Below, in pieces: positions 36,946 through 46,399 of a stretch of 63,046 nt of DNA. The notes under the pieces were generated by a model. That model worked only from the letters and a program-made list of their open reading frames with translations, ran no database searches and was not told the DNA's origin. Within the stretch, counting starts at the first letter, position 1. The number at the start of each line of letters is the position of its first letter. The stretch is taken from NCBI GenBank assembly GCA_021775095.1, contig JAJFII010000025.1, positions 1 through 63,046 on the forward strand, written 5' to 3'. The DNA is from Rhodospirillales bacterium (GTDB lineage Bacteria; Pseudomonadota; Alphaproteobacteria; Rhodospirillales; Casp-alpha2). The position numbers were made by a program, and so were the translations under genes.

Positions 36946-37832
36946 TGTTTATGGAATTTATTGTTGATCCCTTTGTGCAATCCGATGCCCTAAAACGTGC
37001 CATGGCAGCCTCTCTCGCCATATCGGTTGCCGGTGCCCCCCTGGGAGTGATGCTGATCGTTCGGCGCATGTCGCTGGCTGGTGACGTTTTGACCCATACC
37101 CTGTTGCCGGGGGTTGCCGTGGCCTTTTTGCTGGCCGGCGAAACACCCGCTGTCATGATTCTCGGCGGCACCATCAGTGGATTAATTGCGGTTTATTTAT
37201 CGATGATGGTCGCCCGGACAACACTTCTTCGCGAAGACGCCAGTTTGGCAACTTTTTACGTTTTGTCCCTGGCCATCGGGGTTATCCTTTTGTCCCAGGG
37301 CGGTGCCGACTCCCATGGGGATGAAGCGGAGGACTTACTTCACATTTTGTTTGGCAATGCCCTTGAAATAGATCGACTAACCCTGTTAACCATCGCCGCC
37401 ATATCAAGTGGATCTTTAATTGTCCTGGCTTTCCTATATCGACTGTTGGTTCTCGAAAGTTTTGATCCGACCTTTTTGCGGTCCGTCGGCGGGCCCGGGG
37501 CCTGGGTGCATTTTTTGTTTATGAGTTTGGTTGTTGTGAACCTGATTGCCGGCGCGGTGACGATCGGAACGATGATGGCCATTGGACTGATGATCGTGCC
37601 TGGTGCGGCGGCGCGCCTGTGGACACAGGATTTGGGAGCAATAATGGCCGGCGCTGTGGGCGTCGCGCTTTTTTCAAGTGCTGCAGGGTTGTTAACCGGT
37701 TACCATATGGGGCTTCCACCAGGGCCAACGATTATCCTGTTTGCCGGCCTGTGTTTTTTCCTGTCATTGGTGTTTGGACGGCAAAATGGGCTGATCCACC
37801 GTTTTAAACGTCCGGTCCACCTGGACGGTTAG
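36945..37832 (+). CDS. znuB: Zinc ABC transporter permease
   Basis: A 295-residue permease with eight or nine membrane segments and the ABC-3 family phrases SLAGDVLTHTLLPGVA and TIGTMMAIGLMIVPGAAA. I chose the ATG that overlaps the znuC stop; a longer frame would lie inside znuC. No periplasmic zinc-binding protein (znuA) follows, since the next gene is ctaB on the other strand, so znuA must be elsewhere. Confidence 0.9.
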   Translation: MFMEFIVDPFVQSDALKRAMAASLAISVAGAPLGVMLIVRRMSLAGDVLTHTLLPGVAVAFLLAGETPAVMILGGTISGLIAVYLSMMVARTTLLREDASLATFYVLSLAIGVILLSQGGADSHGDEAEDLLHILFGNALEIDRLTLLTIAAISSGSLIVLAFLYRLLVLESFDPTFLRSVGGPGAWVHFLFMSLVVVNLIAGAVTIGTMMAIGLMIVPGAAARLWTQDLGAIMAGAVGVALFSSAAGLLTGYHMGLPPGPTIILFAGLCFFLSLVFGRQNGLIHRFKRPVHLDG

Positions 37833-37835
37833 ACG

Positions 37836-37865
37836 TTCCTATACAAATCATTCCTACACAAATCA
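37836..37865. repeat. 15-bp tandem duplication after znuB
   Basis: TTCCTATACAAATCA is followed directly by TTCCTACACAAATCA (one mismatch). It lies between the convergent ends of znuB and ctaB and contains no hairpin. Confidence 0.75.
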
Positions 37866-37872
37866 TTGGGTT

Positions 37873-38829
37873 TTAGAAGGTTGGAAATAAAAAAGCCTTG
37901 TCGATCATCAGGGCGGCGAAAATCGCAAACAGATAAAAAATTGAAAAGAAAAACAACGGCCGTGCCGTTTCAATTCCTTCTTCTTTCCACAGGGCCCAGC
38001 AGCGCCGCCAAAACTCAACACCCAAAATCGCAGCAAGAATGCCATAAATCAGACCTGAGGATTGCAAGAATACCGGTACCAGAGTGACCGGCACCAGCAA
38101 TGCCGTATAAATCAGAATTTGCCGCTTCGTTGCTTTTTCGCCGGCGACAACCGGCATCATAGGGACGCCTGCTGCTTCGTAGTCGCCGCGTCGAAACAGT
38201 GCCAGGGCCCAGGAATGCGGCGGTGTCCAAAAGAAAATAATGGCAAACAACGCAATCGATGCCAGGCCAATATCGCCGGTCACGGCGGTCCAGCCAATCA
38301 TCGGTGGAAACGCCCCGGCGGCACCGCCGATGACGATATTTTGCGGAGTCCGGCGTTTTAACCACATGGTGTAAATAAATACGTAGTACAGGATCGTTCC
38401 GGCTAACAAAGCGGCGGCCGGGATATTGACCAGCCAAGCCATAATGCCGACGGAAAACAGCGACAGGGCCATTCCGAAAATCAGCGCCTCAATGGGTTCC
38501 ATCCGACCGGCCGGAATGGGCCGGTTCATGGTGCGGGTCATGATATGGTCGATATCTTGATCGTACCACATGTTAATGGCACCCGATGCGCCTGCACCAA
38601 TGGCGATACATACAACAGCAATAAATGCTGTTCTTGGATCGATGGTCCCAGGTGCCAAAATCAAACCGACGAATGCCGTGAATACGACCAAAGACATGAC
38701 TCGCGGTTTCAAAATCAACGCATAGTCTTGTATGCGAAATTGCGGTTGACGTAGATCCGTCGATTTCGATGCGGTCGATTTTTGGGGTTGCGGTTCGGCG
38801 CGTTCGTGCACGAGACACTCCTGCTTCAT
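37873..38829 (-). CDS. ctaB: Protoheme IX farnesyltransferase
   Basis: A 318-residue UbiA-family enzyme that farnesylates heme b to heme o, the first step to heme a. It has about nine membrane helices, the Asp-rich motif NMWYDQDID and the RTMNRP(I)P motif, and the second Asp-rich site region near [18 protein letters not shown] basic 35-residue N-terminal tail precedes the first helix. In most alphaproteobacteria ctaB sits between ctaD and ctaG; here it is on the opposite strand, downstream of the oxidase-like gene. Confidence 0.95.
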   Translation of the reverse strand: MKQECLVHERAEPQPQKSTASKSTDLRQPQFRIQDYALILKPRVMSLVVFTAFVGLILAPGTIDPRTAFIAVVCIAIGAGASGAINMWYDQDIDHIMTRTMNRPIPAGRMEPIEALIFGMALSLFSVGIMAWLVNIPAAALLAGTILYYVFIYTMWLKRRTPQNIVIGGAAGAFPPMIGWTAVTGDIGLASIALFAIIFFWTPPHSWALALFRRGDYEAAGVPMMPVVAGEKATKRQILIYTALLVPVTLVPVFLQSSGLIYGILAAILGVEFWRRCWALWKEEGIETARPLFFFSIFYLFAIFAALMIDKAFLFPTF

Positions 38830-38900
38830 AGGGGATGCATGGCGCCCTTATAGGCAAGGCCTGCGAAAGAATCCAGCATCTTAGGGTCCTGACCCTAAGT

Positions 38901-40346
38901 TTAAGGGGCGGGATGATTACGAATAAGGCTGCGGCTGGTGATCCAAATGAATGCGATACCACCGATGACCGCGACAAGCGCTCCGACACCCATTAAATAA
39001 AGCCCAACTTGGGCGCCGATGGCTTCCATCCCCTGGGCATCTCCGGCGGTTTTTCTGGGAGCCCCATAACCGCCGGCCATAAACAGACCAAGTGAATGGA
39101 AGGACTGTCCGACGGCATAACTCCAAATTACGAACAGTACGGTCCCAATGGATCGATGAGTGACTGTCAGGATCGGAAACAGGAAACAGAAGAACAGGCC
39201 AATTAGGGTAATGTTAACGCCGCCAATAACGCCGTGATAATGGGCCGGAGTGCGGGTGTCAGCACCATCGACAAATAACCCGAGCGCGCCGCCCAATCCA
39301 AATACGATGACGGACAGCAAAAGCGATAAAACCGCCGGATCCCGTACGTTGAGTACAGCCGATTTTGTATTTTCAAGATACAGATTAACGCTCGCGGCAC
39401 CGACAAACATCAATGTCGGTGGTGCCAAACCGTACTGGGCCCAGGTATAGGCCGTACGGCCGGCGTAGGATGTGGGATCGTAGACGATACTCAACGTCAA
39501 CAGAAAAAGCGCGGCGATCAGGAACCAGCCAAGAATACATTTAAAAAACCGGGGGTCGATGATGGGGCGCGAGATTACGATCCCCCCCAGCACATACCAG
39601 CCGATCAACAGGATCAGGGTATTAACATATTGCAAAACGTGGCCACCGGCCCAAAAAACATCTTCATTGAAGCTGGCGTCGAGCGGCGTCTGCCAACGGA
39701 TGGCAAGGGATATACCGAAGCAGGCCAGCGCCACCAAATACACGAAACCGGCAACCGCAGCGCCTTGGGTCACCGGGTCGAAGGGCCCTTCGTGGTTGGG
39801 GATATTGATCAGCAGGCGGAGGACCTGAACCATCAGTGATACCGCAAACAGACATAATCCGGCGTAATATAGGGGGTCGATGATTACCGGAACATAGTTA
39901 TTCAAGGACGGCTCGCCCCGGTCCAGGAGGCCCGGAATGAACAGCAGAATACAGGCAATCAAACCCAACCAAAGGGCGACAAGACCCAAAATTGCGGCGC
40001 GCGGTGATCCATTGGAAAGGCGGTAGCTGCCGAGGGTCAACAGGGCGCCGAGCAGACTTAAGAACCAGACGACAAACGAAAAAACCACGTGAATCACCAA
40101 ACCCTTTTGAAAAAACTGCAGGGGCCAGGGAAAGATATCCTGTACATGGGGTACGCGCGAAATGGCTAAAACAAGCGCAAATCCGCCAGCCAGCGCCAAC
40201 GACAGCAGTGCCAATACACACCAGGCCTTGAGTTCTTTTTTTGCCCGGGCCGATTGCATGACAAACTGAAACCCGCCAAGAATACTCCAGCGTTGACGCT
40301 GAACAGGCCTGAAGGCAGCGGGGGGATGAGAATCAGACGACGGCAT
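38901..40346 (-). CDS. Heme-copper-oxidase-like membrane protein with degenerate CuB site
   Basis: A 481-residue protein with about twelve membrane helices and the general layout of oxidase subunit I. His 86 (GLVIHVVF) fits the helix II heme ligand, His 236 (WAGGHVLQ) the helix VI CuB ligand, and His 369/His 371 (AHYHGVIGG) the helix X pair. The helix VII position, where CtaD has WAHHM, reads WAQYG (Gln 304, Tyr 305), so two of three CuB ligands are missing. It overlaps the DUF420 gene by 14 bases and precedes ctaB. It is probably not a working oxidase; a heme-handling or assembly role is inference. Confidence 0.82.
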   Translation of the reverse strand: MPSSDSHPPAAFRPVQRQRWSILGGFQFVMQSARAKKELKAWCVLALLSLALAGGFALVLAISRVPHVQDIFPWPLQFFQKGLVIHVVFSFVVWFLSLLGALLTLGSYRLSNGSPRAAILGLVALWLGLIACILLFIPGLLDRGEPSLNNYVPVIIDPLYYAGLCLFAVSLMVQVLRLLINIPNHEGPFDPVTQGAAVAGFVYLVALACFGISLAIRWQTPLDASFNEDVFWAGGHVLQYVNTLILLIGWYVLGGIVISRPIIDPRFFKCILGWFLIAALFLLTLSIVYDPTSYAGRTAYTWAQYGLAPPTLMFVGAASVNLYLENTKSAVLNVRDPAVLSLLLSVIVFGLGGALGLFVDGADTRTPAHYHGVIGGVNITLIGLFFCFLFPILTVTHRSIGTVLFVIWSYAVGQSFHSLGLFMAGGYGAPRKTAGDAQGMEAIGAQVGLYLMGVGALVAVIGGIAFIWITSRSLIRNHPAP

Positions 40347-40770
40347 GGGGATAAAGATGCACGGCCATTAGGTAAACAACAACACCGGATACGCCGACAA
40401 ACACCCAAATTGGCCATGTCCATCGGGCCAGAGCTTTATGTTTGTCGAACCGCTCCTGCAAGGCCCTGAACAGCGTTAATGGAACAAGCGGAATGATGGA
40501 AATGGCACCGACCACATGAACGGCAAGCAGGCTAAAATAAAAAATTCGCACCGGGCCTTCGCCGCCGAATTTGGCAAAACCCGAATTGGCTTTATAGATC
40601 ACATAACCGACGAGAAACAGGCAGGAAACGGCGACCGCACTCAACATGCAGATTTTGTGTTTTTGCCGCTCTCCGGCCCGGATAAAGCGATAACCCAGCA
40701 GTAAAAACACCACGGACAGGGCATTCAGTCCGGCGTTGACGTGGTTTATGTCCTGGATTTCAAAGGTCAT
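40333..40770 (-). CDS. DUF420 family membrane protein
   Basis: A 145-residue protein with four membrane segments and several histidines (INHVN, AVHVVG, AVHLYPHA). DUF420 relatives such as Bacillus YozB/CtaM are linked to cytochrome oxidase assembly. It lies between a 27-residue membrane peptide gene and the oxidase-like gene, overlapping the latter by 14 bases, which supports a shared role in respiratory complex assembly. Confidence 0.88.
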   Translation of the reverse strand: MTFEIQDINHVNAGLNALSVVFLLLGYRFIRAGERQKHKICMLSAVAVSCLFLVGYVIYKANSGFAKFGGEGPVRIFYFSLLAVHVVGAISIIPLVPLTLFRALQERFDKHKALARWTWPIWVFVGVSGVVVYLMAVHLYPHAVV

Positions 40771-40791
40771 CGGTTAGGCTGACCCAGTAGT

Positions 40792-40875
40792 TCACGACAT
40801 TTTGTACATGATAGCGACGTACATGAAGACCGTTGCCATCGCCAGAATACCACCCAGTAAGATATTTTTGTTCAT
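40792..40875 (-). CDS. 27-residue single-span membrane miniprotein
   Basis: A frame of 28 codons, ATG at 40875 with AAGGGG upstream and TGA at 40792. The product starts MNKNILLGGI, continues hydrophobic through LAMATVFMYV and ends AIMYKMS, so it is one membrane helix with a short charged end. It ends 21 bases before the DUF420 gene on the same strand. It is too short for standard gene finders but has a good ribosome-binding site and an operon position typical of small oxidase-associated peptides. Confidence 0.6.
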   Translation of the reverse strand: MNKNILLGGILAMATVFMYVAIMYKMS

Positions 40876-41025
40876 GTGAGCCCCTTTTGGGAATAGTGAG
40901 TTGGACTGTTTCTCTGGCCGCTACATAACGCCAGATGGCGGCAGATGCAACTGGGTTGCCAAGTTCGCGGGGCGGCATCGGTTTAATCGGTAAATTCTCA
41001 ACAGCCAATTGTCGCAGCACGAATG

Positions 41026-41045
41026 ATAATGATTTGCATCATTAT
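41026..41045. promoter_or_regulatory. Perfect inverted repeat in the divergent respiratory promoter
   Basis: ATAATGAT (41026-41033) and ATCATTAT (41038-41045) are exact reverse complements around TTGC. With the preceding G the left arm reads GATAATGAT, the left arm of a classical Fur box, but the spacing between arms is four rather than one. It lies between the miniprotein gene (minus, 40875) and ctaC (plus, 41182) in about 300 bases of otherwise gene-free DNA. It is a likely operator of a Fur-family or other dimeric regulator; which one is not known. Confidence 0.6.
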
Positions 41046-41181
41046 AAGCGAATTCGTTGTAACCTTGGCTTGCCAGAGTGTAAAAGGGCCATTAGAAAGA
41101 TCACAAATAGGTGAGCTCAAAGAGCTGCTAATCTGGAAATAGTGTGTGTTTAAATTCACGGCAAGTACTCGGATGGAAATA

Positions 41182-42036
41182 ATGTTGAAACGATTTTTCG
41201 CGCTGCTCCCGGCAGGATTGATATATCTTTTGGGTGGACAGGCATTGGCGGAAGTAGAAATGCGCTCGAAACCCTGGCAGATGTGGTTGCAAGAGCCGAT
41301 GTCAGAATCGGCGATCAAAGTCCATGATCTGAACCTCGGCCTGATGGTCCTGGAGACGGTGATCGTTATCTTTGTTCTGGCTCTGATGGTTTATATTCTG
41401 ATCCGGTTCAACGAAAAAAATAATCCAGTTCCGTCTAAAACCACCCACAATACCTTGCTCGAAGTTGTCTGGACGGCGGTCCCCATCCTGATTTTAGTGG
41501 TGGTGGCTGTACCGTCCCTGAAGGCGCTGTATTTCACGGACTCCAATCCTGACGTGGAAATGAACATCAAAGTCAAAGGCAATCAGTGGTACTGGTCCTA
41601 TGCCTATCCGGACAACGGCGACATTGAGTTCGACAGTTTGATTATTCCTGAAGACGAATTAGAGGACGGTCAGCCGCGGTTGCTCAGTGTCGACAACCCC
41701 TTGGTTCTCCCGGCCCACACCAAAATTCGATTCCTGATTGCCTCCAATGACGTGATCCATAATTTCGCCATGCCATCGCTGGCGATTAAAGTTGATGCAA
41801 CGCCGGGCCGGGTCAATGAAGTGTGGACGGAAATTAACGAAGTTGGCGATTATTATGCCATGTGTTCGGAATTGTGTGGCGTAAACCACGGATTTATGCC
41901 GATCCATATTAAAGCCGTATCTAAAGAAGACTTCGCGAAGTGGGTTGTTGAGGCGAAAGAAGAATTCGCCGACAACAGCTCGTCGGACCAACCAAAAACC
42001 ATCCGCCTCGCTGAGGCGGAAAATGTCACCCGCTAA
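41182..42036 (+). CDS. ctaC: Cytochrome c oxidase subunit II
   Basis: About 284 residues from [10 protein letters not shown] (41182), with a signal peptide and two membrane helices. The CuA site is complete: His 193 (IHNF), Cys 228, Glu 230, Cys 232, His 236 and Met 239 ([12 protein letters not shown]). It accepts electrons from cytochrome c. No fused cytochrome c domain, so this is an aa3-type subunit. First gene of the ctaC-ctaD-ctaG-ctaE operon. Confidence 0.96.
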   Translation: MLKRFFALLPAGLIYLLGGQALAEVEMRSKPWQMWLQEPMSESAIKVHDLNLGLMVLETVIVIFVLALMVYILIRFNEKNNPVPSKTTHNTLLEVVWTAVPILILVVVAVPSLKALYFTDSNPDVEMNIKVKGNQWYWSYAYPDNGDIEFDSLIIPEDELEDGQPRLLSVDNPLVLPAHTKIRFLIASNDVIHNFAMPSLAIKVDATPGRVNEVWTEINEVGDYYAMCSELCGVNHGFMPIHIKAVSKEDFAKWVVEAKEEFADNSSSDQPKTIRLAEAENVTR

Positions 42037-42074
42037 CCGCGGGTGCCGGATTGACTTATAAAGAGGCTCAGACC

Positions 42075-43685
42075 ATGTCCAACGAAGCGACAGCCCACGA
42101 TCATCATCACGATCATAAACCGCCGTTTTTCCAACGCTGGTTTTGTTCAACCAATCACAAGGATATTGGCACCCTTTATCTTGCCATCTCCATGGTCGCC
42201 GCCATTATTGGCGGGTTAATGTCCTGGTATATTCGCCTGGAACTGGCCGAACCTGGGATCCAGTATATTGACGATTTCCAGTTTTATAATGTTCTGGTAA
42301 CGGCACATGGTTTCATCATGGTATTCTTTGTCGTCATGCCGGCTCTGATTGGCGGTTTTGGCAACTGGTTTGTGCCGCTGATGATCGGCGCGCCGGACAT
42401 GGCGTTTCCGCGCATGAACAATATCAGTTTCTGGTTGCTGGTTGCCGGTTTTATTCTGTTGTTGTTGTCCGCCGTCATTGGTGACGGCCCGGGTACCGGC
42501 TGGACCGTATACCCACCGCTTTCCGACAGTAATTTTCATCCAGGCCCGTCCGTTGATTTTGGCATTCTGTCCCTGCATGTCGCCGGCGCATCGTCGATTT
42601 TGGGGGCGATTAATTTGATTGTGACGATTTTTAATATGCGGGCACCGGGCATGACCATTCACCGCATGCCACTGTTTGTATGGGCCATCCTGATTACTGC
42701 GTTTTTGCTGTTGCTGGCATTGCCGGTTCTGGCCGGTGCCTTGACCATGCTGTTGACAGACCGCAACTTCGGCACCCACTTTTTTGACCCCGGTGCGGGC
42801 GGCGACCCGGTATTGTGGCAACATCTGTTCTGGTTCTTTGGCCATCCGGAAGTTTACATCATCATTATTCCCGCCTTCGGTATCATCTCGCAGGTGATTT
42901 CCACATTCTCGCAAAAACCGGTATTTGGTTATCTGGGAATGGCCTACGCCATGTCGGCTATTGGCGTTGTCGGTTTTGTGGTTTGGGCTCACCATATGTT
43001 TACGGTTGGTTTCGATGTCGATACGCGGGCCTATTTCACGGTCGCGACCATGGTCATTGCCGTGCCGACGGGGGTAAAAATCTTCAGTTGGTTAGCAACC
43101 ATGTGGGGCGGCTCCATCAAAATGGAAGTTCCCATGCTCTATGCCCTGGCCTTTATCTTCCTGTTTGTTGTCGGTGGCGTCACTGGAATTACATTGGCAA
43201 ATGCCAGTGCGGACCTGGTTTTTCATGACACCTATTTTGTCGTTGCCCACTTCCACTACGTGATGGCAATTGCAGCCATCCTGGGGATGTTCTGCGGGTT
43301 CTTCTACTGGATTGGTAAAATGTCCGGTAAACAGTATCCACGTGGTTTGGCGAAACTGCAATTTTGGGTGTTTTTCATTGGCGTCAACGTCCTGTTTTTC
43401 CCGCAGCACTTTTCTGGACTGGCCGGCATGCCGAGACGGATCCCGGACTATCCCGACCCTTATGTGGCATGGAATTACATCAGTTCGGTGGGCGCGTTAA
43501 TTACCGCCGTAGGAACCCTGCTGTTCTTTGTTGTGCTGTGGATGACATTGCGATCGAAGGAAACCGTTGGTGCCAACCAATGGGGTGTCGGGGCAACAAC
43601 GCTGGAGTGGACAGTCGAAAGCCCAGCTCCGTTCCACACCCATGAAGAATTACCTGATATGACCGGCAAGGCGCCGGCCGAATAG
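42075..43685 (+). CDS. ctaD: Cytochrome c oxidase subunit I, aa3 type
   Basis: About 536 residues from [12 protein letters not shown] (42075, preceded by AAAGAGG). Complete catalytic site: heme a His 78 (AHGFIMVFF), CuB His and cross-linked Tyr in GHPEVY, the CuB pair in WAHHMF, and the heme ligands in VVAHFHYV. K-channel Lys (PTGVKIF) is present, so it is an A-type proton-pumping oxidase. It serves as internal reference for the degenerate oxidase-like protein 2 kb away. Confidence 0.98.
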   Translation: MSNEATAHDHHHDHKPPFFQRWFCSTNHKDIGTLYLAISMVAAIIGGLMSWYIRLELAEPGIQYIDDFQFYNVLVTAHGFIMVFFVVMPALIGGFGNWFVPLMIGAPDMAFPRMNNISFWLLVAGFILLLLSAVIGDGPGTGWTVYPPLSDSNFHPGPSVDFGILSLHVAGASSILGAINLIVTIFNMRAPGMTIHRMPLFVWAILITAFLLLLALPVLAGALTMLLTDRNFGTHFFDPGAGGDPVLWQHLFWFFGHPEVYIIIIPAFGIISQVISTFSQKPVFGYLGMAYAMSAIGVVGFVVWAHHMFTVGFDVDTRAYFTVATMVIAVPTGVKIFSWLATMWGGSIKMEVPMLYALAFIFLFVVGGVTGITLANASADLVFHDTYFVVAHFHYVMAIAAILGMFCGFFYWIGKMSGKQYPRGLAKLQFWVFFIGVNVLFFPQHFSGLAGMPRRIPDYPDPYVAWNYISSVGALITAVGTLLFFVVLWMTLRSKETVGANQWGVGATTLEWTVESPAPFHTHEELPDMTGKAPAE

Positions 43686-43708
43686 GGATTACTGGTAAAA
43701 AATAAAAA

Positions 43709-44329
43709 ATGAGTCAGGGACGTATGTCGCAACGGGCTAAAAAGAACGCAAGGTTTGCCTTCATGTTGACCACCTTGGTGGCAGCGATGATTGGCCTTTC
43801 GTTCGCCTCTGTCCCGCTTTATCAGTTGTTCTGTCAGGTCACTGGTTATGGCGGTACGCTGAATACGGAAAACGTTGCCGCGCCGACCGGGGTTTCTGAC
43901 AAAACCGTAAAGGTCCGGTTTGATGCGAATATCAATCCGGATCTGGCCTGGCGTTTTAAACCCCTTCAACGTGAAGTGACGGTAAAATTGGGTGAGGAAA
44001 ATCTGGCCTTTTATGAGGCCGAAAATGTCGGCAGCAAACCGACCACGGGTCAGGCGATCTTCAACGTAACGCCGTTTAAGGCGGCCCCTTATTTTACGAA
44101 AATTGAGTGTTTCTGTTTTACCGAGCAAACCCTGGCTCCGGGGCAAATCGTTTCCATGCCAGTGCAATATTATGTTGACCCGGAACTGTTTGAAGACCTG
44201 GACACCAAAGAAATAAGTACAATAACGTTATCCTACACGTTTTATCCGATTGAGTTGGATGAAAGTGAACAAGAGGACGGCGAAAAAATAAACCTTTCGG
44301 CATGGGTTACCGCGCCGAACAAAAGTTAA
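43709..44329 (+). CDS. ctaG: Cytochrome c oxidase assembly protein CtaG/Cox11
   Basis: A 206-residue membrane-anchored copper chaperone for the CuB centre. One N-terminal helix (about 17-38), Cys 42 (LFCQVTGYGGT) and the copper-binding CFCF motif (Cys 134, Cys 136) are present. It sits 23 bases after ctaD; the usual ctaB between them is absent. Confidence 0.96.
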   Translation: MSQGRMSQRAKKNARFAFMLTTLVAAMIGLSFASVPLYQLFCQVTGYGGTLNTENVAAPTGVSDKTVKVRFDANINPDLAWRFKPLQREVTVKLGEENLAFYEAENVGSKPTTGQAIFNVTPFKAAPYFTKIECFCFTEQTLAPGQIVSMPVQYYVDPELFEDLDTKEISTITLSYTFYPIELDESEQEDGEKINLSAWVTAPNKS

Positions 44330-44361
44330 TTTGATTTCAGAAGACCGATTGGAGACCATTG

Positions 44362-45177
44362 ATGTCATCAGCAAGTGAAAAAACCCATCCCTTTCATATG
44401 GTGGAACCGAGCAAATGGCCGTTTGTCGGGGCGGTTGGTGCCTTTGTCATGGCCTGTGGCGGCATTTATTACATGAGTGAGGGCTCTCTCGTAGGTTTTT
44501 ATGCGGGTCTGGCCATCGTTCTTTATACCATGTTCGCCTGGTGGAAAGACGTGATCAAAGAAGCCAATGGCGGCGTTGATCATACGGAAACGGTTCGCCA
44601 TGGCCTGCGGATCGGCATGGTGTTGTTCATCGTTTCCGAAGTGATGTTTTTCTTCGCCTTTTTTTGGGCCTACTTCGGTGCAAGCATTCCGATGTTAAGT
44701 CGTGCGACGACCGGTGTATGGCCACCCGAAGGTATCGTCCCATTGGAAACCTGGGACTTGCCGTTTCTCAATACCCTTATTCTTTTGACATCGGGCGCGA
44801 CGGTAACCTACGCCCACCATGCCATCCAGCTGGGTGATCATAAAAAATGTGCAATGGGGCTTTTGCTGACGGTTATTCTGGGGATCATATTCACGTCGAC
44901 CCAGGCCTATGAGTACGCGCACGCGACCTTTACGTTCGATCAGGACATTTACACATCAACCTTCTATCTGGCGACAGGATTTCATGGTTTTCATGTGATT
45001 GTCGGCACCATCTTTTTGGCGATTTGTTATTTCCGCACCCTCAAGGGACACTTCACACCGGAACAACACATTGGTTTTGAAGCGGCAGCCTGGTATTGGC
45101 ACTTTGTCGATGTGGTCTGGCTGTTTTTGTTTTGTGCCGTTTACTGGTGGGGCAGTGCCGGTTTCGTCCATAGTTAG
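44362..45177 (+). CDS. ctaE: Cytochrome c oxidase subunit III
   Basis: About 271 residues with seven membrane helices, starting at ATG 44362 (GGAGACC upstream). Typical phrases are FFAFFWAYF, WPPEGI, TGFHGFHVIVGT and WYWHFVDVVWLFLF. It stabilises the catalytic subunit and its proton uptake. The last structural gene of the operon. Confidence 0.97.
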   Translation: MSSASEKTHPFHMVEPSKWPFVGAVGAFVMACGGIYYMSEGSLVGFYAGLAIVLYTMFAWWKDVIKEANGGVDHTETVRHGLRIGMVLFIVSEVMFFFAFFWAYFGASIPMLSRATTGVWPPEGIVPLETWDLPFLNTLILLTSGATVTYAHHAIQLGDHKKCAMGLLLTVILGIIFTSTQAYEYAHATFTFDQDIYTSTFYLATGFHGFHVIVGTIFLAICYFRTLKGHFTPEQHIGFEAAAWYWHFVDVVWLFLFCAVYWWGSAGFVHS

Positions 45178-45184
45178 TACACGC

Positions 45185-45223
45185 ATGAACGAGGTCCGGT
45201 GGTTAATGAACGAGATGCGGTGA
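45185..45223 (+). CDS. Possible 12-codon upstream peptide before DUF983 gene
   Basis: A frame ATG..TGA of 13 codons (MNEVRWLMNEMR) begins eight bases after ctaE, and its TGA overlaps the ATG of the DUF983 gene (TGATG). It contains a direct repeat of ATGAACGAG. It could serve translational coupling between ctaE and the next gene; it may also be chance. Confidence 0.3.
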   Translation: MNEVRWLMNEMR

Positions 45224-45615
45224 TGTCCGCCCATCCAGATCCCGGTTTTACAACTGGACAGACTATTTTATTAGGCCTTCGATGTCGCTGTCCACGCTGC
45301 GGAGTCGGAGGCCTTTTTTATAAATATTTAAAAGTTGCCGATGCCTGCCCTTCCTGCCATTTGGGTCTGCAGGGACATGACAGTGGTGATGGTGCCGTGG
45401 TGCCGGCAATTCTTCTCTTAGGCTCGCTTGTCGTTGGCCTCGCCCTCGTCGTCGAATTAACCTTTGCGCCGCCCCTGTGGCTGCATATGGTCATTTGGGC
45501 CCCGGTCATCATCGTTCTGACCTGTTTGATTTTGCCGCCCCTGAAAGGCCTCGGAATCGCCCTTCAATACAAATTTCGATCAACCGAAGAACCGCCGACG
45601 CCAGGCGGAAGTTAG
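45223..45615 (+). CDS. DUF983 zinc-ribbon membrane protein
   Basis: About 130 residues from ATG 45223: an N-terminal zinc ribbon (CRCPRCG then CPSCH) followed by two membrane helices. DUF983 genes regularly follow ctaE in alphaproteobacteria and are considered oxidase-associated without known function. The surf1 gene that often comes next is missing; an enoyl-CoA hydratase gene converges instead. Confidence 0.9.
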   Translation: MSAHPDPGFTTGQTILLGLRCRCPRCGVGGLFYKYLKVADACPSCHLGLQGHDSGDGAVVPAILLLGSLVVGLALVVELTFAPPLWLHMVIWAPVIIVLTCLILPPLKGLGIALQYKFRSTEEPPTPGGS

Positions 45616-45619
45616 CGTT

Positions 45620-46399
45620 TTACCGGTGTTTCCACTGGGCCGCACGTTTTTCGACGAACGCCGCCATTCCTTCTTTTTGATCGTCCGTTGCGAACGCGGC
45701 GTGGAAGGTTCGCCGTTCGAACAAAATGCCCTGGCCCAGGCTCATTTCCAGGGCCTGGTCAACGGCTTCTTTTGCCATCAAAGTGGCCGGTAGAGACATG
45801 CTGGCAATTTTTGCGGCGGTTTTTAGGGCTTCTTTCATCAGCTGGTCCAAGGGGACCACCCGCGAAACTAGGCCGGACCGTTCTGCTTCCTCCGCATCCA
45901 TCATCCGCCCGGATAGGCACATATCCATAGCTTTTGCTTTGCCGACTAGGCGGGTCAGCCGTTGCGTGCCGCCGGCACCGGGTATTATCCCTAAGGTGAT
46001 TTCAGGTTGGCCAAACTTTGCGTTGTCAGCGGCGATAATAAAATCACACATCATGGCAATTTCACAACCGCCGCCCAAGGCATATCCGGCAACTGCGGCA
46101 ATAACCGGTTTTCGGCAGCTCGATAAACGTTCCCAGGTTCCCGATATGAAGTCGCTTTTGTAGGCGTCCATATAGGACTTGGATTGCATTTCTTTAATGT
46201 CAGCACCGGCAGCAAAGGCCTTTTCGGAACCCGTCAGCAAGATACAGCCAATCGAGTCATCCGCCTCATAGCTGTCCAGCGCCGCATGCACCTCTAACAT
46301 TAAATCGTGACACAAAGCGTTTAAGGCGTCCGGTCGGTTTAACGTGATCATCCCGACACGGTCCTGTGTCTCTGTTAAAATGTGCTCATATTCAGCCAT
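45620..46399 (-). CDS. Enoyl-CoA hydratase
   Basis: About 259 residues from MAEYEHIL (46399, GGAG seven bases upstream). Crotonase fold with oxyanion-hole segments (FAAGADI and GYALGGG), and both catalytic glutamates (GGGCEIAM and [13 protein letters not shown]). It hydrates 2-enoyl-CoA in fatty acid beta-oxidation. Single gene, convergent with the DUF983 gene. Confidence 0.94.
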   Translation of the reverse strand: MAEYEHILTETQDRVGMITLNRPDALNALCHDLMLEVHAALDSYEADDSIGCILLTGSEKAFAAGADIKEMQSKSYMDAYKSDFISGTWERLSSCRKPVIAAVAGYALGGGCEIAMMCDFIIAADNAKFGQPEITLGIIPGAGGTQRLTRLVGKAKAMDMCLSGRMMDAEEAERSGLVSRVVPLDQLMKEALKTAAKIASMSLPATLMAKEAVDQALEMSLGQGILFERRTFHAAFATDDQKEGMAAFVEKRAAQWKHR

